Below, piece by piece: positions 16,677 to 26,163 of a DNA stretch of 64,000 nt. The DNA comes from Brevibacillus fortis. GTDB lineage: Bacteria > Bacillota > Bacilli > Brevibacillales > Brevibacillaceae. The position numbers were made by a program, and so were the translations under genes. The notes below the pieces were generated by a model. The model did not search any database. It was not told where the DNA came from and was given only the letters and a program-made list of their open reading frames with translations. Each line of letters starts with the position of its first letter. Within the stretch, counting starts at the first letter, position 1. The stretch lies in NCBI RefSeq assembly GCF_003013395.1, contig NZ_PXZM01000010.1, forward strand, positions 1 to 64,000, written 5' to 3'.

Positions 16677-17816
16677 ATGAGTGGAAAACCTCACGGGAGA
16701 GAGCTGGTGAATCGTTTTGATCCACAGGCAGACCTGTCGGTGACTACGCATGAGGTGGAGATCGATGCATTTGCACTCTCAGACCTGGAGTTAATCGGGA
16801 TTGGGGGCTACAGTCCCATTGAAGGCTTTTTAAATCGTGCCGATTACATTTCCGTCGTGGAGCAGATGAGGCTCGCAGATGGTGCCGTTTGGAGCATTCC
16901 GATTACGCTTCCGGTCTCGACTGTTGTAGCAGGTGCATTGCAGATCGGAGACAAGGTGCGGTTGAGCTATCAAGGGTCGGTTTACGGTATTCTGCAGATT
17001 ACCGATATTTATTCGCCGGATAAAGAGCGAGAGGCTCGGCTCGTCTATGGAACCGACGATACGAATCATCCCGGCGTCAAGAAGCTTTTGGAGCGTCCTG
17101 CTGTGTATCTGGGTGGGCCCATTACGTTGGTAAAACGTACAGAAAAAGGGCCTTTTGCCAGCCATCACCTCGATCCGGCACAAACGAGAGAAAGATTTGC
17201 CCAGAAGGGCTGGAAAACGATCGTCGGCTTTCAGACGCGCAACCCAGTCCACCGCGCGCATGAATACATTCAGAAGTCAGCTCTCGAAATCGTCGACGGT
17301 CTCTTTTTGAATCCTCTCGTGGGCGAAACGAAGGCAGATGACATCCCTGCTGATGTGCGGATGAACAGCTATCAGGTATTGCTGGAAAAATACTATCCGG
17401 CTACCCGGGTAGAGTTGGCCGTGTTCCCGGCTGCCATGCGTTACGCAGGACCGCGGGAAGCGATTTTTCACGCATTGGTGAGGAAAAATTACGGCTGCAC
17501 CCATTTTATTGTAGGCCGGGACCATGCAGGCGTTGGCAACTATTACGGGACATACGATGCCCAGCATATTTTCCGCCAGTTCCAACCAGAGGAGCTAGGG
17601 ATTACGCCTTTATTTTTCGAGAACAGCTTTTATTGCAAGACCTGTGAAAACATGGCCTCTACCAAAACGTGCCCGCATGATAGTGAGCATCATGTCGCGC
17701 TGTCCGGGACGAAGGTGAGAGAAATGCTGTCGCGGGGAGAGGCTCCGCCACCTGAATTCAGCCGTCCAGAGGTCGCACGGGTCTTGATCGAAGGGCTGCG
17801 ACCGGTGTCCGTATAA
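16677..17816 (+). CDS. sat: Sulfate adenylyltransferase
   Basis: ATP sulfurylase: ATP + sulfate to APS + PPi, the first activation step. 379 aa, homo-oligomeric type. Signatures: [15 protein letters not shown] (catalytic loop, residues ~184-198), [12 protein letters not shown] near residue 280, and a probable zinc site [16 protein letters not shown] near residue 320. No APS-kinase domain is fused; that activity is in the next gene. AGGAGG lies 8 nt before the ATG at 16677. Confidence 0.96.
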   Translation: MSGKPHGRELVNRFDPQADLSVTTHEVEIDAFALSDLELIGIGGYSPIEGFLNRADYISVVEQMRLADGAVWSIPITLPVSTVVAGALQIGDKVRLSYQGSVYGILQITDIYSPDKEREARLVYGTDDTNHPGVKKLLERPAVYLGGPITLVKRTEKGPFASHHLDPAQTRERFAQKGWKTIVGFQTRNPVHRAHEYIQKSALEIVDGLFLNPLVGETKADDIPADVRMNSYQVLLEKYYPATRVELAVFPAAMRYAGPREAIFHALVRKNYGCTHFIVGRDHAGVGNYYGTYDAQHIFRQFQPEELGITPLFFENSFYCKTCENMASTKTCPHDSEHHVALSGTKVREMLSRGEAPPPEFSRPEVARVLIEGLRPVSV

Positions 17817-17854
17817 TCCACAGGAAAAATCGGTTGTAAGAGAGGAGAGAGACG

Positions 17855-18460
17855 ATGAGTAGAGAGGGTACCGCGAATATCGTATGGCATCCGACGACGG
17901 TAACCAAACAAGACCGTCAGAAGCGTGCGGGCCATAAAAGCTGTGTCTTATGGTTTACGGGGCTGTCTGGTGCTGGCAAATCGACGTTGGCCAATGCAGT
18001 CGAACATGAACTGCATCAAAGAGGATTAGCCAGTTACGTACTGGATGGGGATAATATTCGTCACGGTTTAAACCGCGGTTTGGGGTTTGGGGCAGAGGAC
18101 AGACGGGAAAATATTCGCCGGATTGGCGAGGTCGCGAAGCTGTTCGTAGATGCAGGTGTGATTACCCTGACGGCATTTATCTCTCCGTATCGGGAAGACC
18201 GGGAGCTTGCCCGCAGATTAGTAGAGGCGGGAGAATTCATCGAGGTATACGTAAAATGTTCATTGGATGAGTGTGAGCGCCGGGATGTGAAGGGACTATA
18301 CCAAAAAGCGAGAAGCGGGGAGATTGGTCAGTTTACGGGGATTTCAGCACCGTATGAAGAGCCTGTTCAAGCGGAGTTGGTCATCGAGAGCGACAAGCAG
18401 ACGATTGAAGAGGCTGTCCAGATTGTCCTTACACACCTGGAAAAGCACAATATTCTCTAG
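17855..18460 (+). CDS. cysC: Adenylyl-sulfate kinase
   Basis: Phosphorylates APS to PAPS. 201 aa P-loop kinase with Walker [10 protein letters not shown] near residue 36, the APS-binding region [14 protein letters not shown] near residue 66 and the lid region [20 protein letters not shown]. Last gene of the operon, 38 nt after sat with GAGGAGAG upstream, and followed by a strong terminator. Confidence 0.96.
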   Translation: MSREGTANIVWHPTTVTKQDRQKRAGHKSCVLWFTGLSGAGKSTLANAVEHELHQRGLASYVLDGDNIRHGLNRGLGFGAEDRRENIRRIGEVAKLFVDAGVITLTAFISPYREDRELARRLVEAGEFIEVYVKCSLDECERRDVKGLYQKARSGEIGQFTGISAPYEEPVQAELVIESDKQTIEEAVQIVLTHLEKHNIL

Positions 18461-18474
18461 CTTCATGGGGACGT

Positions 18475-18509
18475 AAAAAAGCACGACGCGAGAGGCGCCG
18501 TGCTTTTTT
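18475..18509. terminator. Bidirectional terminator between cysC and the lipoprotein gene
   Basis: AAAAAAGCACGACGC pairs with GCGCCGTGCTTTTTT (18475-18489 and 18495-18509; one mismatch) around a short GAGAG-type loop, with A and T runs on both flanks. It serves both convergent genes. Confidence 0.9.
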
Positions 18510-18523
18510 CGTGAGGAAAAATA

Positions 18524-19798
18524 TTACTTCGTAGTGGTCGCTGCTTCTTCAGCTTCCAGATCCTTAGTCATTTCTTCCATCCATTTTTGTTGTTCAACCA
18601 TGCTTTCAGCGATTGGACGAACAAAGCCTTTGTCGCTAAAGCTGTTGATTGCTTTTTCATCTTTCACCAGCTGTTGTACAGTCAGACCAGCATCTTTTGC
18701 TGGTGCATCGAACTTGGATGCTTTTCCGAAGTTGTATGCATATTGATCAGCAGCCAGACCGATTGTTACAGCTTGCTTCATTTCAGGAGCTTGGAAAGTT
18801 ACGCTCAGATCGCTTGTTTGTTTCACAGGCATTTTGTTGCTGTCGATGTAGAAGTCGAGGTTCCAAGCGAGATTGTGGAAGCCTTCTTTTTTCATTTCTT
18901 CTACGATTTTTTCAGGTGTGTATATTTTACCTGTTTCATCCAGCCATTTTTTCGCTTCAACCATGCTTTCGTTGATCATCGCTTCTGCATTTGCGCGCTT
19001 CTCAGCTTCTGTGGTTTTCTTGCCAGCTTCTGGGTACAGATCTTCTGTCATGGAAGTGGTCAGTACCATCATATCGATCGCAAAATCTTTTACTTCTTTG
19101 CTAGCTACTGCATCGTTAGCTGTGAAGAAGAACATTTTCACGAGTTCTTTTGCATCGATTTTTACAGTTACGTGAGTCGCTTCTACTTTTTCACCGTTCG
19201 GCAATGTAACGGATTGTTTGCCATGGTTTTTCGCGTCTGTCAATGTATAACCATATTTACTTACATACTTTTTAACAAAGTTGAAAGTAAGGTCGTTCAT
19301 TTTGTCTTGGTAGTCTTTCAGTTTCGCAGCGTTAGCAGCATCGGAGCCGCCCAACTCAGCCATGAAAGGATTGGATGCGCTCGAATCGATTACCAAATAC
19401 TTGCTGTCCAGTGGAGACTTCACGTAAACTTTATCTTCGTCAACGATCGTTTCAACAGATGCTTTTTTGTCACCTGTCCAGAGCTTGTTGTCGCGCAGGA
19501 GCTTGTCGTCTTTTACTTCTACTTCAAACTTCACAGTGTCCAGATCCAGCTGGGAACCTTTTACTGTTACGCCTGCTTTCAAAGCGGACAACAACGCCGT
19601 TCCTTCTTTGTCAGCCGTTTCTCCGAATGCTTCAGGCAATTTCTCAACGTCACCTGTCAGCTTCAAAGTGCCTTCAAAATCATAGTTTGGCTTGTCGATT
19701 GTCGCTACGATAGAATCACGCACCAGGGATGCCTCGCCCGCACAACCGGTCAGCAATACTGTACCTGCTACCAGAAGGGCGCTTCCTTTTTTCCACAT
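18524..19798 (-). CDS. Hypothetical lipoprotein
   Basis: 424-aa surface lipoprotein. The ATG at 19798 (MWKKGSALL) has GGGGAGG upstream and leads a signal sequence ending in lipobox LLTGC; an upstream in-frame start would place 19 acidic residues before it and is rejected. The mature part is Lys/Asp/Glu-rich, strand-and-helix mixed (KPNYDFEGTLKLTGD..., VEATHVTVKIDAKELVKMFF), like large LolA/LppX-type or DUF4412/6612-like lipoproteins of Bacilli, but I cannot name a family. Possible role in handling a hydrophobic ligand or sensing at the membrane is speculation. Monocistronic. Confidence 0.8.
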   Translation of the reverse strand: MWKKGSALLVAGTVLLTGCAGEASLVRDSIVATIDKPNYDFEGTLKLTGDVEKLPEAFGETADKEGTALLSALKAGVTVKGSQLDLDTVKFEVEVKDDKLLRDNKLWTGDKKASVETIVDEDKVYVKSPLDSKYLVIDSSASNPFMAELGGSDAANAAKLKDYQDKMNDLTFNFVKKYVSKYGYTLTDAKNHGKQSVTLPNGEKVEATHVTVKIDAKELVKMFFFTANDAVASKEVKDFAIDMMVLTTSMTEDLYPEAGKKTTEAEKRANAEAMINESMVEAKKWLDETGKIYTPEKIVEEMKKEGFHNLAWNLDFYIDSNKMPVKQTSDLSVTFQAPEMKQAVTIGLAADQYAYNFGKASKFDAPAKDAGLTVQQLVKDEKAINSFSDKGFVRPIAESMVEQQKWMEEMTKDLEAEEAATTTK

Positions 19799-19968
19799 GA
19801 TGTGTTCCTCCCCTATGTATATTATTTTTTTATTCCCCTCTTCTTCTACGCACAAATAGAGAAAAGGTTTCGCAAAAACGGAAAAAAATCACAATCCAGC
19901 TAATTCTGCCCCATTTTCGTGGTAAGATGAAGGGGAAAAGATGGTTAGTGAAGAAAGGGCGTTGCAAC

Positions 19969-22884
19969 ATGTGGTCGTGGCTTCAAAAGCTGATGAACTT
20001 TTTTCAGGGAGAAAGAGAAGAAGAAATAGAGGAAGAAGGCCGTCCAGTAGGAACCGGTAACACAACAGGTATTCCCGCTCCCCGTCAGCCTCAGGCGAAA
20101 ACAAAAAGCATCTACCCAAAAGAACGGGTAAACAATCGAGATATAGAAGACAATGTGCGTCAAAGAAGAGAGCGTCAATTTCGTTTTCCAGTTGTTCCGG
20201 ATGACTATTTGGATAAGAAGCGCAATCAAAGCGTGAATCCTGCCGAATCGAATGAACGCATTCGCCAGCAGGCACCTCGTGAGCGATTCGAGCCCAAGCG
20301 TGAAACGGTGCGTACAGCTAATGATCGTGTGTTGGAAACAAAGACAGAGCCCGTTTTCGAGAAAAAGAAACCTGAGCTTGTCAAGAACAACAACGAAATA
20401 CCGCAGCGTCCAAACCGTACGCCGCAAAAAGAAGCGGAGAAAGTTACGAGACCCATTTTTTCTGCCGAAGAAAAGCGTGCCTACCAGCCGTCTGAAATCG
20501 TTTCCCCTGTTTATGGGAAGATTACCCCGGCGACGCGCGAGGCAGAGCATCGGATTCATACGACAGCGGGAATCATTTATCCGCGTTTGGAGCAAGAAGA
20601 GCATTTGCAGCAGATGAAGCAGTGGGAACAAGAGATGAGCGATCGATATTTTCCAGAGGAGCTAGAGTCTGCTTCTTTTGAGCAAAATGAACCGCAGCAT
20701 GTTTTTGTTGAAAATGAGTCTGTACATAACGAAGGAGAAGATATTCCTTCAGAGCCTGCTGTAACAGAAGCTCTTGATTCAGAACAAGAGGTTGCTACTT
20801 CCGTACAAATGGAAGAGACGGTAGCTGAAGTGATAGATGAAGAAGAGGCACAAACAGAAGAGAGCGAACTCGTAGAATCAATGGCGAGTGTGAATTCCGA
20901 AGAGGAGGAATCGGAGTCTATTGAAGAGCGGCTAGCCCATGAGGAAGCCGAGCATAGACTGATTACTACTCTCAGTGCGGTTGTGCAGGTGGAGAGCGAG
21001 AATGATGGCGATCATGTGCAGTCTCATTCTGTTGAGTACGAGATTCAAGAAGCCGATATGGAGCTAGTGAGTGATGACGTGGAAGAGCCTGCCTATGCAT
21101 CTGCTATCAGCTGTTTGCTAGATAGAGCAGAAATAGATTCGTCACAGGAACTCGTTTCAGCAGGAGCGGATTCGGTCACCGAAGATACTCCAGAACAATC
21201 AGAGCCTGAATCCACTGTTCAACCAATTGTGGAACCAATTGTAGAACCAGTTGCCGAAGCGGTTGCAGAAGTGGTTGCAGAAGCGGTTGCAGAAGCGGTT
21301 GTAGAACCAGTTGCAGAACCAGTTGTTGAAACCGTCCCAGTTCCTGTCCCTACTTCATCTGCTGCACAGCCGGTTAGCATGTCTCAGGCATCCATTACTA
21401 GGCAGCCAGTGTCGGTTCCGTTAAAAGACTCGTCCAATGAAGGAGCAGACCGAGGAGCAGAATCAGCAGATCCACCTTACATTTTGCCGGATTTGGGACT
21501 GCTGAATCCGAGCCCGCCAGTCAGCGGTGACGACGATGAGCATACCCAACTTCAAAAGCTGTTATTGGAAGAGACCCTCGCGAATTTCAATGTCAGTGCT
21601 CAAGTAGTAGGGATTGTCAAAGGTCCATCCGTAACACGCTTTGAGTTGCAACCGGCTCCCGGCGTAAAAGTGAACAAGATTACGGGATTGATTGACGATA
21701 TCAAGCTGAATTTGGCTGCAAAAGACATTCGCATCGAGGCCCCGATTCCAGGACGCAATGCCATCGGAATCGAAGTCCCGAATATGTCCAGTCAGCCTGT
21801 GTTAATTGAGAAGATCATCGGCTCAGACAAGTTTCAGGAGCATTCATCTCCGCTGGCAGTCGCACTGGGTATGGACATCGGCGGAGACCCGATTATTGCG
21901 GATATTAAAAAGATGCCGCACGGTTTGATTGCCGGCTCGACAGGCTCAGGTAAAAGTGTCTGCATCAACTCTATCATCGTCAGTCTGCTATACAAGGCGA
22001 CTCCTGAACAAGTGAGATTGCTCTTAATCGATCCGAAAATGGTAGAGCTCGCTCCTTACAATCATTTGCCGCATCTGGTTACGCCTGTCGTGACAGAGGC
22101 CAAGCAGGCAACGGCTTCTCTCAAGTGGGCCGTGGAGGAAATGGAGAAGCGCTATGCGCTGTTCGTAGATGCGGGAGTTCGTGATATTGACCGCTACAAT
22201 CAGACGACAGATGATCAGCTCCCTTATATCGTGATCGTCATTGATGAGTTGGCTGACCTGATGATGGTCTCGCCGCAGGATGTAGAGGATTGCATTATCC
22301 GGATTGCTCAAAAGGCACGTGCTTGCGGTATTCATTTGCTCCTGGCGACACAGCGCCCATCCGTAGATGTCATTACCGGAAATATCAAAGCAAACGTACC
22401 GACTCGTCTTGCTTTTGCCGTGTTCTCCCAAGTTGACTCTCGTACGATTCTCGATCAGTCTGGGGCAGAACGACTGTTGGGGAGAGGGGACATGTTGTTC
22501 CTTGAGAGCGGCACGACTCCGGTTCGTCTGCAAGGGAACTTCGTTTCGGATGACGAGATCGAGCGAATCACGCAGATGATCAAAAAGCAAAGAAAGCCTG
22601 CGTACATTTTCAGCAAGGAAGATTTGGAGCAGCAGGTTGCATCATTTGACAGCGGAGATGATCCGCTGTATCTGGAAGCACTCGTGTTCGTTGCCGAGCA
22701 GGGACAAGCTTCTGCATCAGGATTGCAACGCCGTTTCCGCGTTGGATATAACCGCGCTGCCCGTCTCATCGAAATGATGGAGGGAGATGGGTACGTCGCA
22801 GGACAAAGCGGCGGTAAGGCTCGCGCTGTCCTTATTTCCAAGGAGGACGCACAAGCTGTTGTGGAAGGATCGACACTTCTGTAA
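19969..22884 (+). CDS. sftA: SftA-type FtsK/SpoIIIE DNA translocase
   Basis: 971-aa hexameric DNA pump. There are no transmembrane segments (the N-terminus is MWSWLQKLMNFFQG, then acidic linker), which matches Bacillus SftA rather than SpoIIIE. SftA moves chromosome ends away from the closing septum. Residues ~20-510 are a low-complexity, Glu-rich linker; then the alpha/beta motor with Walker A GSTGSGKSVCINS near residue 662 and Walker B YIVIVIDELADLMM near residue 755; a C-terminal gamma winged helix (YLEALVFVAEQGQASASGLQRRF) follows. The ATG at 19969 has AAAGGG upstream and matches the known N-terminus; the ATG at 19927 lacks a ribosome site. Confidence 0.92.
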   Translation: MWSWLQKLMNFFQGEREEEIEEEGRPVGTGNTTGIPAPRQPQAKTKSIYPKERVNNRDIEDNVRQRRERQFRFPVVPDDYLDKKRNQSVNPAESNERIRQQAPRERFEPKRETVRTANDRVLETKTEPVFEKKKPELVKNNNEIPQRPNRTPQKEAEKVTRPIFSAEEKRAYQPSEIVSPVYGKITPATREAEHRIHTTAGIIYPRLEQEEHLQQMKQWEQEMSDRYFPEELESASFEQNEPQHVFVENESVHNEGEDIPSEPAVTEALDSEQEVATSVQMEETVAEVIDEEEAQTEESELVESMASVNSEEEESESIEERLAHEEAEHRLITTLSAVVQVESENDGDHVQSHSVEYEIQEADMELVSDDVEEPAYASAISCLLDRAEIDSSQELVSAGADSVTEDTPEQSEPESTVQPIVEPIVEPVAEAVAEVVAEAVAEAVVEPVAEPVVETVPVPVPTSSAAQPVSMSQASITRQPVSVPLKDSSNEGADRGAESADPPYILPDLGLLNPSPPVSGDDDEHTQLQKLLLEETLANFNVSAQVVGIVKGPSVTRFELQPAPGVKVNKITGLIDDIKLNLAAKDIRIEAPIPGRNAIGIEVPNMSSQPVLIEKIIGSDKFQEHSSPLAVALGMDIGGDPIIADIKKMPHGLIAGSTGSGKSVCINSIIVSLLYKATPEQVRLLLIDPKMVELAPYNHLPHLVTPVVTEAKQATASLKWAVEEMEKRYALFVDAGVRDIDRYNQTTDDQLPYIVIVIDELADLMMVSPQDVEDCIIRIAQKARACGIHLLLATQRPSVDVITGNIKANVPTRLAFAVFSQVDSRTILDQSGAERLLGRGDMLFLESGTTPVRLQGNFVSDDEIERITQMIKKQRKPAYIFSKEDLEQQVASFDSGDDPLYLEALVFVAEQGQASASGLQRRFRVGYNRAARLIEMMEGDGYVAGQSGGKARAVLISKEDAQAVVEGSTLL
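21219..21345 (+). repeat. 12-bp tandem repeats encoding a VAEP/VAEA tract in sftA
   Basis: About ten degenerate copies of a 12-nt unit such as GTTGCAGAAGCG, coding for repeated V-A-E-A / V-E-P-V within the acidic linker. Slipped-strand length variation would stay in frame. Confidence 0.8.
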
Positions 22885-22891
22885 AAAACGA

Positions 22892-22919
22892 GGGTCTTGC
22901 ATGGAGCAAGGCCCTTTCT
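22892..22919 (+). terminator. Terminator of sftA
   Basis: GGGTCTTGC / GCAAGGCCC stem with a five-base loop, followed by TTTCT, 7-8 nt after the sftA stop codon. Short T tract, so moderate strength. Confidence 0.65.
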
Positions 22920-22995
22920 AATCAGACGAGTTGCCTAAATATTCAGTGAGGTAGTATGCTATAGGATAGATGTGAGATGGAAAGGATCGATGACG

Positions 22996-23391
22996 ATGAA
23001 TCCGCTGGCGAAAAAGTATCAGGAAATTGACGACAAAATTGTCTTGTTCAATGAAGAGTATTATTTGAGCGTGGAAAAAATCGACATTGCCGCAATGACA
23101 CTGGAAAAAAGAGAGTCGCTCTTTAACCAGTTATACGATTTTGACAGCCCAGATATGGAGCTGGAGATCGATGTGTCGGAGGAAGAAAAGGGCGTTTGGT
23201 ACCTGCAGCTGCTCGTACCGCATGTGCTGACCTTGCCTGAGGCTGCCAAAAGACGAATCGAAAATGGAACCAATCAACTCACCCAGCATTTGACTCAACA
23301 GGCAGATGAGCTTGTGAGAGCACAATTGCTTGGGGAAGAAATTTATACCTATGTGAAACGCTACAATCCGGATTTAGAGCGTATTGCGTAA
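22996..23391 (+). CDS. Hypothetical protein
   Basis: 131-aa acidic soluble protein, not recognised. Mostly helical with charged repeats; no cysteine, signal or membrane segment. AAAGGA gives 9-nt spacing to the ATG at 22996, better than the ATG six bases upstream. It lies between the sftA terminator and a convergent terminator, so it is probably transcribed alone. Confidence 0.7.
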   Translation: MNPLAKKYQEIDDKIVLFNEEYYLSVEKIDIAAMTLEKRESLFNQLYDFDSPDMELEIDVSEEEKGVWYLQLLVPHVLTLPEAAKRRIENGTNQLTQHLTQQADELVRAQLLGEEIYTYVKRYNPDLERIA

Positions 23392-23395
23392 TAAC

Positions 23396-23440
23396 AAACA
23401 TCCATCTATCCCACAACGAGGGGGCCAGATGGATGTTTTT
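23396..23440. terminator. Bidirectional terminator
   Basis: AAACATCCATCT (23396-23407) pairs with AGATGGATGTTT (23427-23438), followed by further T. It lies between two convergent genes. Confidence 0.8.
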
Positions 23441-23448
23441 CATTACCC

Positions 23449-24987
23449 TTAGCTTTTGGCCGTTTTGGTCGCCATCCAGGTGCAGGCAGTCTTATTTGTC
23501 GTAGTCGCAATCCATTCGCATGGCTGATTGTTCACAGGAGTGATCAAGCGCAGTGTATCGCCTTTGATCCCGCCGTATTTGACGGAAGCGCTGGGGGCTG
23601 CTGCCACATACACGACACGCTCGTTGATTGAAACAGTTGGGATATAGGAAGAGTTTTCGGACTTGTAGCCGCTAGTGAGGGAAACAGGAACAGGGAGGTT
23701 TTTCATCGAGAGGGTTATTTTATCCGAAGACTGGTGATAAAACATTTTTCCAGTAACCTGGCTGAAGTCTCCTCCATCCACGGTGACTACCACTGGATAC
23801 GTTCCGGTGCCGTAGAACATGATCGCGTGATCAGAACCGGAATAACGATTGTTTACGAGGGAGACATTTCCACAGCGGTTCAACGAAATATTTTGGATCA
23901 GCCTGGGGTCAAACGCACAGTTTCTCACGGTCACTTGTCTCTCGGCGAGCACATCCCATGGCTCCAAGCTCAAGGCGTAGCCGCCGATGGAAGACGCCGT
24001 ATCATTGGCCTCGAAGCTACAGCCATCAAATACAAGTCCTACATCCGAATAGTCCACCGTAAGACCGGTACCGACTGTCTTCGTAGTTCCTTGTTCGGTT
24101 GTGTGCAATACCCAGCGACAATTGCTGAATGTCATGTTTTTCATATAGTTCACTCGATTTTTCTGATCGGGTGCCGTATAAAAAACGGATGAGCTGATAC
24201 AGCCTGTCATACCAGTGAGACTGAAGCTGCTGAGAGAAACAAGCTGACTGCCCTGCACGACCATCGGGGAGGACAGGTCGCCTTCCAGGTCGAGCTGCTG
24301 ACGGCAAGAGACATTGCTCAGGTTTACGAACATGGGTGTGGCTCCGTCATACCCTCCATTGAGCTCGACCTCAAAACGATCACACGCGACATTCGCTGCA
24401 TTCAGCCGTTCCAGGCCACCTGTCACCGTAACATCAGAACGTGTACGCTTGCGGTTGTCACTGTAAAAATCGGTAATTTGCACAGAGCGGACATAGGAGT
24501 TCGTTACCCCGGCAAAGTAAAAATGGTCGGCGATTCCGTCCGTACACCATACTTGTCGAAGCGCTACGTAATTAATATAGCTGCTAGGACCAGCACCACG
24601 AATATAGAAATCGGCGCTATGCTCGTAATCGTAAGGATCGGGAGGCAGCGGGTTTGCTCTGGCATTGGAATCAATCTTCAGGTTGTTGACCACAAACGAA
24701 TCAGCATCACCACCCGTGGACGTAATCGAGAAGAGCCAGCGCCAATCTGCGGCAGTTGAATTGGCTTTCCTTTTTAGCACGGAAAAAGGACCGATTCCCT
24801 GCATCACTAGGCTTTTTCCTGATCCTAGGATGACCTCCAGCCTGTTTGGTTCGATGATATAGGTGCCGGAAGGGAAAAACAGAGGAATTTGCAAGTTCAG
24901 AGCAGCAGTCAAGGCAGCCTGGATTGCTTGGGTATCGTCGGTCACTCCATCCCCCTTTGCTCCGTAGGTCTTTACATCAATCCACAT
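23449..24987 (-). CDS. Pectate-lyase-like beta-helix protein
   Basis: 512 aa. The N-terminus IDVKTYGAKGDGVTDDTQAIQ is the hallmark of the Pectate_lyase_3 right-handed beta-helix family, found in GH28-like hydrolases, polysaccharide lyases and phage tailspikes. No signal peptide is visible, which is odd for a carbohydrate-active extracellular enzyme. GGAGGAG lies 9 nt before the ATG at 24987. It is divergent from the first gene of the exopolysaccharide locus, sharing a 192-bp intergenic region, so it may act on or be regulated with that polymer. Catalytic residues cannot be assigned by eye. Confidence 0.8.
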   Translation of the reverse strand: MWIDVKTYGAKGDGVTDDTQAIQAALTAALNLQIPLFFPSGTYIIEPNRLEVILGSGKSLVMQGIGPFSVLKRKANSTAADWRWLFSITSTGGDADSFVVNNLKIDSNARANPLPPDPYDYEHSADFYIRGAGPSSYINYVALRQVWCTDGIADHFYFAGVTNSYVRSVQITDFYSDNRKRTRSDVTVTGGLERLNAANVACDRFEVELNGGYDGATPMFVNLSNVSCRQQLDLEGDLSSPMVVQGSQLVSLSSFSLTGMTGCISSSVFYTAPDQKNRVNYMKNMTFSNCRWVLHTTEQGTTKTVGTGLTVDYSDVGLVFDGCSFEANDTASSIGGYALSLEPWDVLAERQVTVRNCAFDPRLIQNISLNRCGNVSLVNNRYSGSDHAIMFYGTGTYPVVVTVDGGDFSQVTGKMFYHQSSDKITLSMKNLPVPVSLTSGYKSENSSYIPTVSINERVVYVAAAPSASVKYGGIKGDTLRLITPVNNQPCEWIATTTNKTACTWMATKTAKS

Positions 24988-25179
24988 AAAAGTATTCTCC
25001 TCCAAAATTTGGTAGACAAGATTGTCTTCTTTTCATTTCATTCAACCATTTCTCAAATGTTGACAACCATTTCGTAAAAAGGGCATGGACTCCATAAAAA
25101 ATGTGTTCCCTAAACATTGGGCAGCCACTGGCATATTTGTCCTAGAACCTCCGTATGAATAAGCAAAGAGGTGGATAGT

Positions 25180-26163
25180 ATGTCGATTTTGGTGACAGGC
25201 GCTGCTGGATTTATTGGTTTTCATGTAGCACGACAGCTTTTGGAACAAGGACAGACGGTGTGGGGGGTAGATAATTGCAATGAGTATTACGACCCGGTTT
25301 TGAAGGGCAAACGACTGGAAATCCTCCAAGCGTATCCATCATTTCGTTTTGTCAAAGCGGATATTGCGGATCAGAGCAAAATGGACGAGTTGTTCCGAGA
25401 AATGGAGCCGGAGATTGTCATTCACTTGGCCGCTCAAGCGGGTGTCAGGTACAGTCTGGAAAATCCTCATGCTTATACGACTTCCAATATCACCGGGTTT
25501 CTGCACATTTTGGAAGGATGCCGACGGACGAAAGTCAAGCATTTGCTCTACGCATCCTCGAGCTCCGTCTATGGAGGGAATACAAAGCTACCATTTGCAG
25601 AGTACGATCCCGTAGATGAGCCGGTCAGCTTGTACGCAGCAACGAAAAAAGCCAATGAACTGATGGCCTATACCTATAGTCATTTATACGGATTGCCTGC
25701 GACGGGACTTCGCTTCTTTACAGTATATGGGCCTTGGGGACGACCCGATATGGCGCTCTATACGTTTACCAAGGCGATTTTGTCGGGAGAGCCTGTCCCC
25801 ATTTTCAACTACGGCAAGATGACCAGGGACTTTACGTATGTGGACGATATCGTCGAAGGGATGATGCGACTGATGAATCGAATTCCCCGAAGGGAGGGGA
25901 GTAAGGCACCGCATGAGGTGTTTAACATCGGAAATCACCAGCCAATCGATTTACTTGTCTTTCTCTCGATACTAGAAGAGAAGCTGGGGAAAAAGGCTGT
26001 TCGCGACTATTTACCCATCCAGCCGGGGGATGTTCCTGCTACTTATGCGTCAGTGGAAGCTCTGTATGAGGCGACAGGCTTTCGGCCGAAAACACCAGTC
26101 GATGTGGGGATAGCCCGCTTTGTAGACTGGTACGTCAGCTATTATGGTGTCGCTCATGCGTAA
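25180..26163 (+). CDS. UDP-glucuronate 4-epimerase-like SDR
   Basis: 327-aa extended SDR. Rossmann motif GAAGFIGFHVARQLL at the N-terminus, catalytic YxxxK as YAATKKANE near residue 150, and TVYGPWGRPDMALYTF, typical of CapI/LspL enzymes that interconvert UDP-GlcA and UDP-GalA. First gene of the exopolysaccharide locus. AGAGGTG precedes the ATG at 25180; an in-frame GTG nine bases earlier overlaps this site. It overlaps the next gene by 20 nt. Supplies a uronic acid donor (inferred from family). Confidence 0.88.
   Translation: MSILVTGAAGFIGFHVARQLLEQGQTVWGVDNCNEYYDPVLKGKRLEILQAYPSFRFVKADIADQSKMDELFREMEPEIVIHLAAQAGVRYSLENPHAYTTSNITGFLHILEGCRRTKVKHLLYASSSSVYGGNTKLPFAEYDPVDEPVSLYAATKKANELMAYTYSHLYGLPATGLRFFTVYGPWGRPDMALYTFTKAILSGEPVPIFNYGKMTRDFTYVDDIVEGMMRLMNRIPRREGSKAPHEVFNIGNHQPIDLLVFLSILEEKLGKKAVRDYLPIQPGDVPATYASVEALYEATGFRPKTPVDVGIARFVDWYVSYYGVAHA

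Noticed and set aside
18587..19903. 438-codon plus-strand frame opposite the lipoprotein gene
   Set aside because: Cys/Phe-rich translation, no ribosome site, and lies antisense to a well supported lipoprotein gene; a mirror of its Lys/Glu-rich codons.
23449..24987. Beta-helix gene as a prophage tailspike remnant
   Set aside because: No other phage gene, integrase or att site nearby; kept as a chromosomal gene of unclear role.
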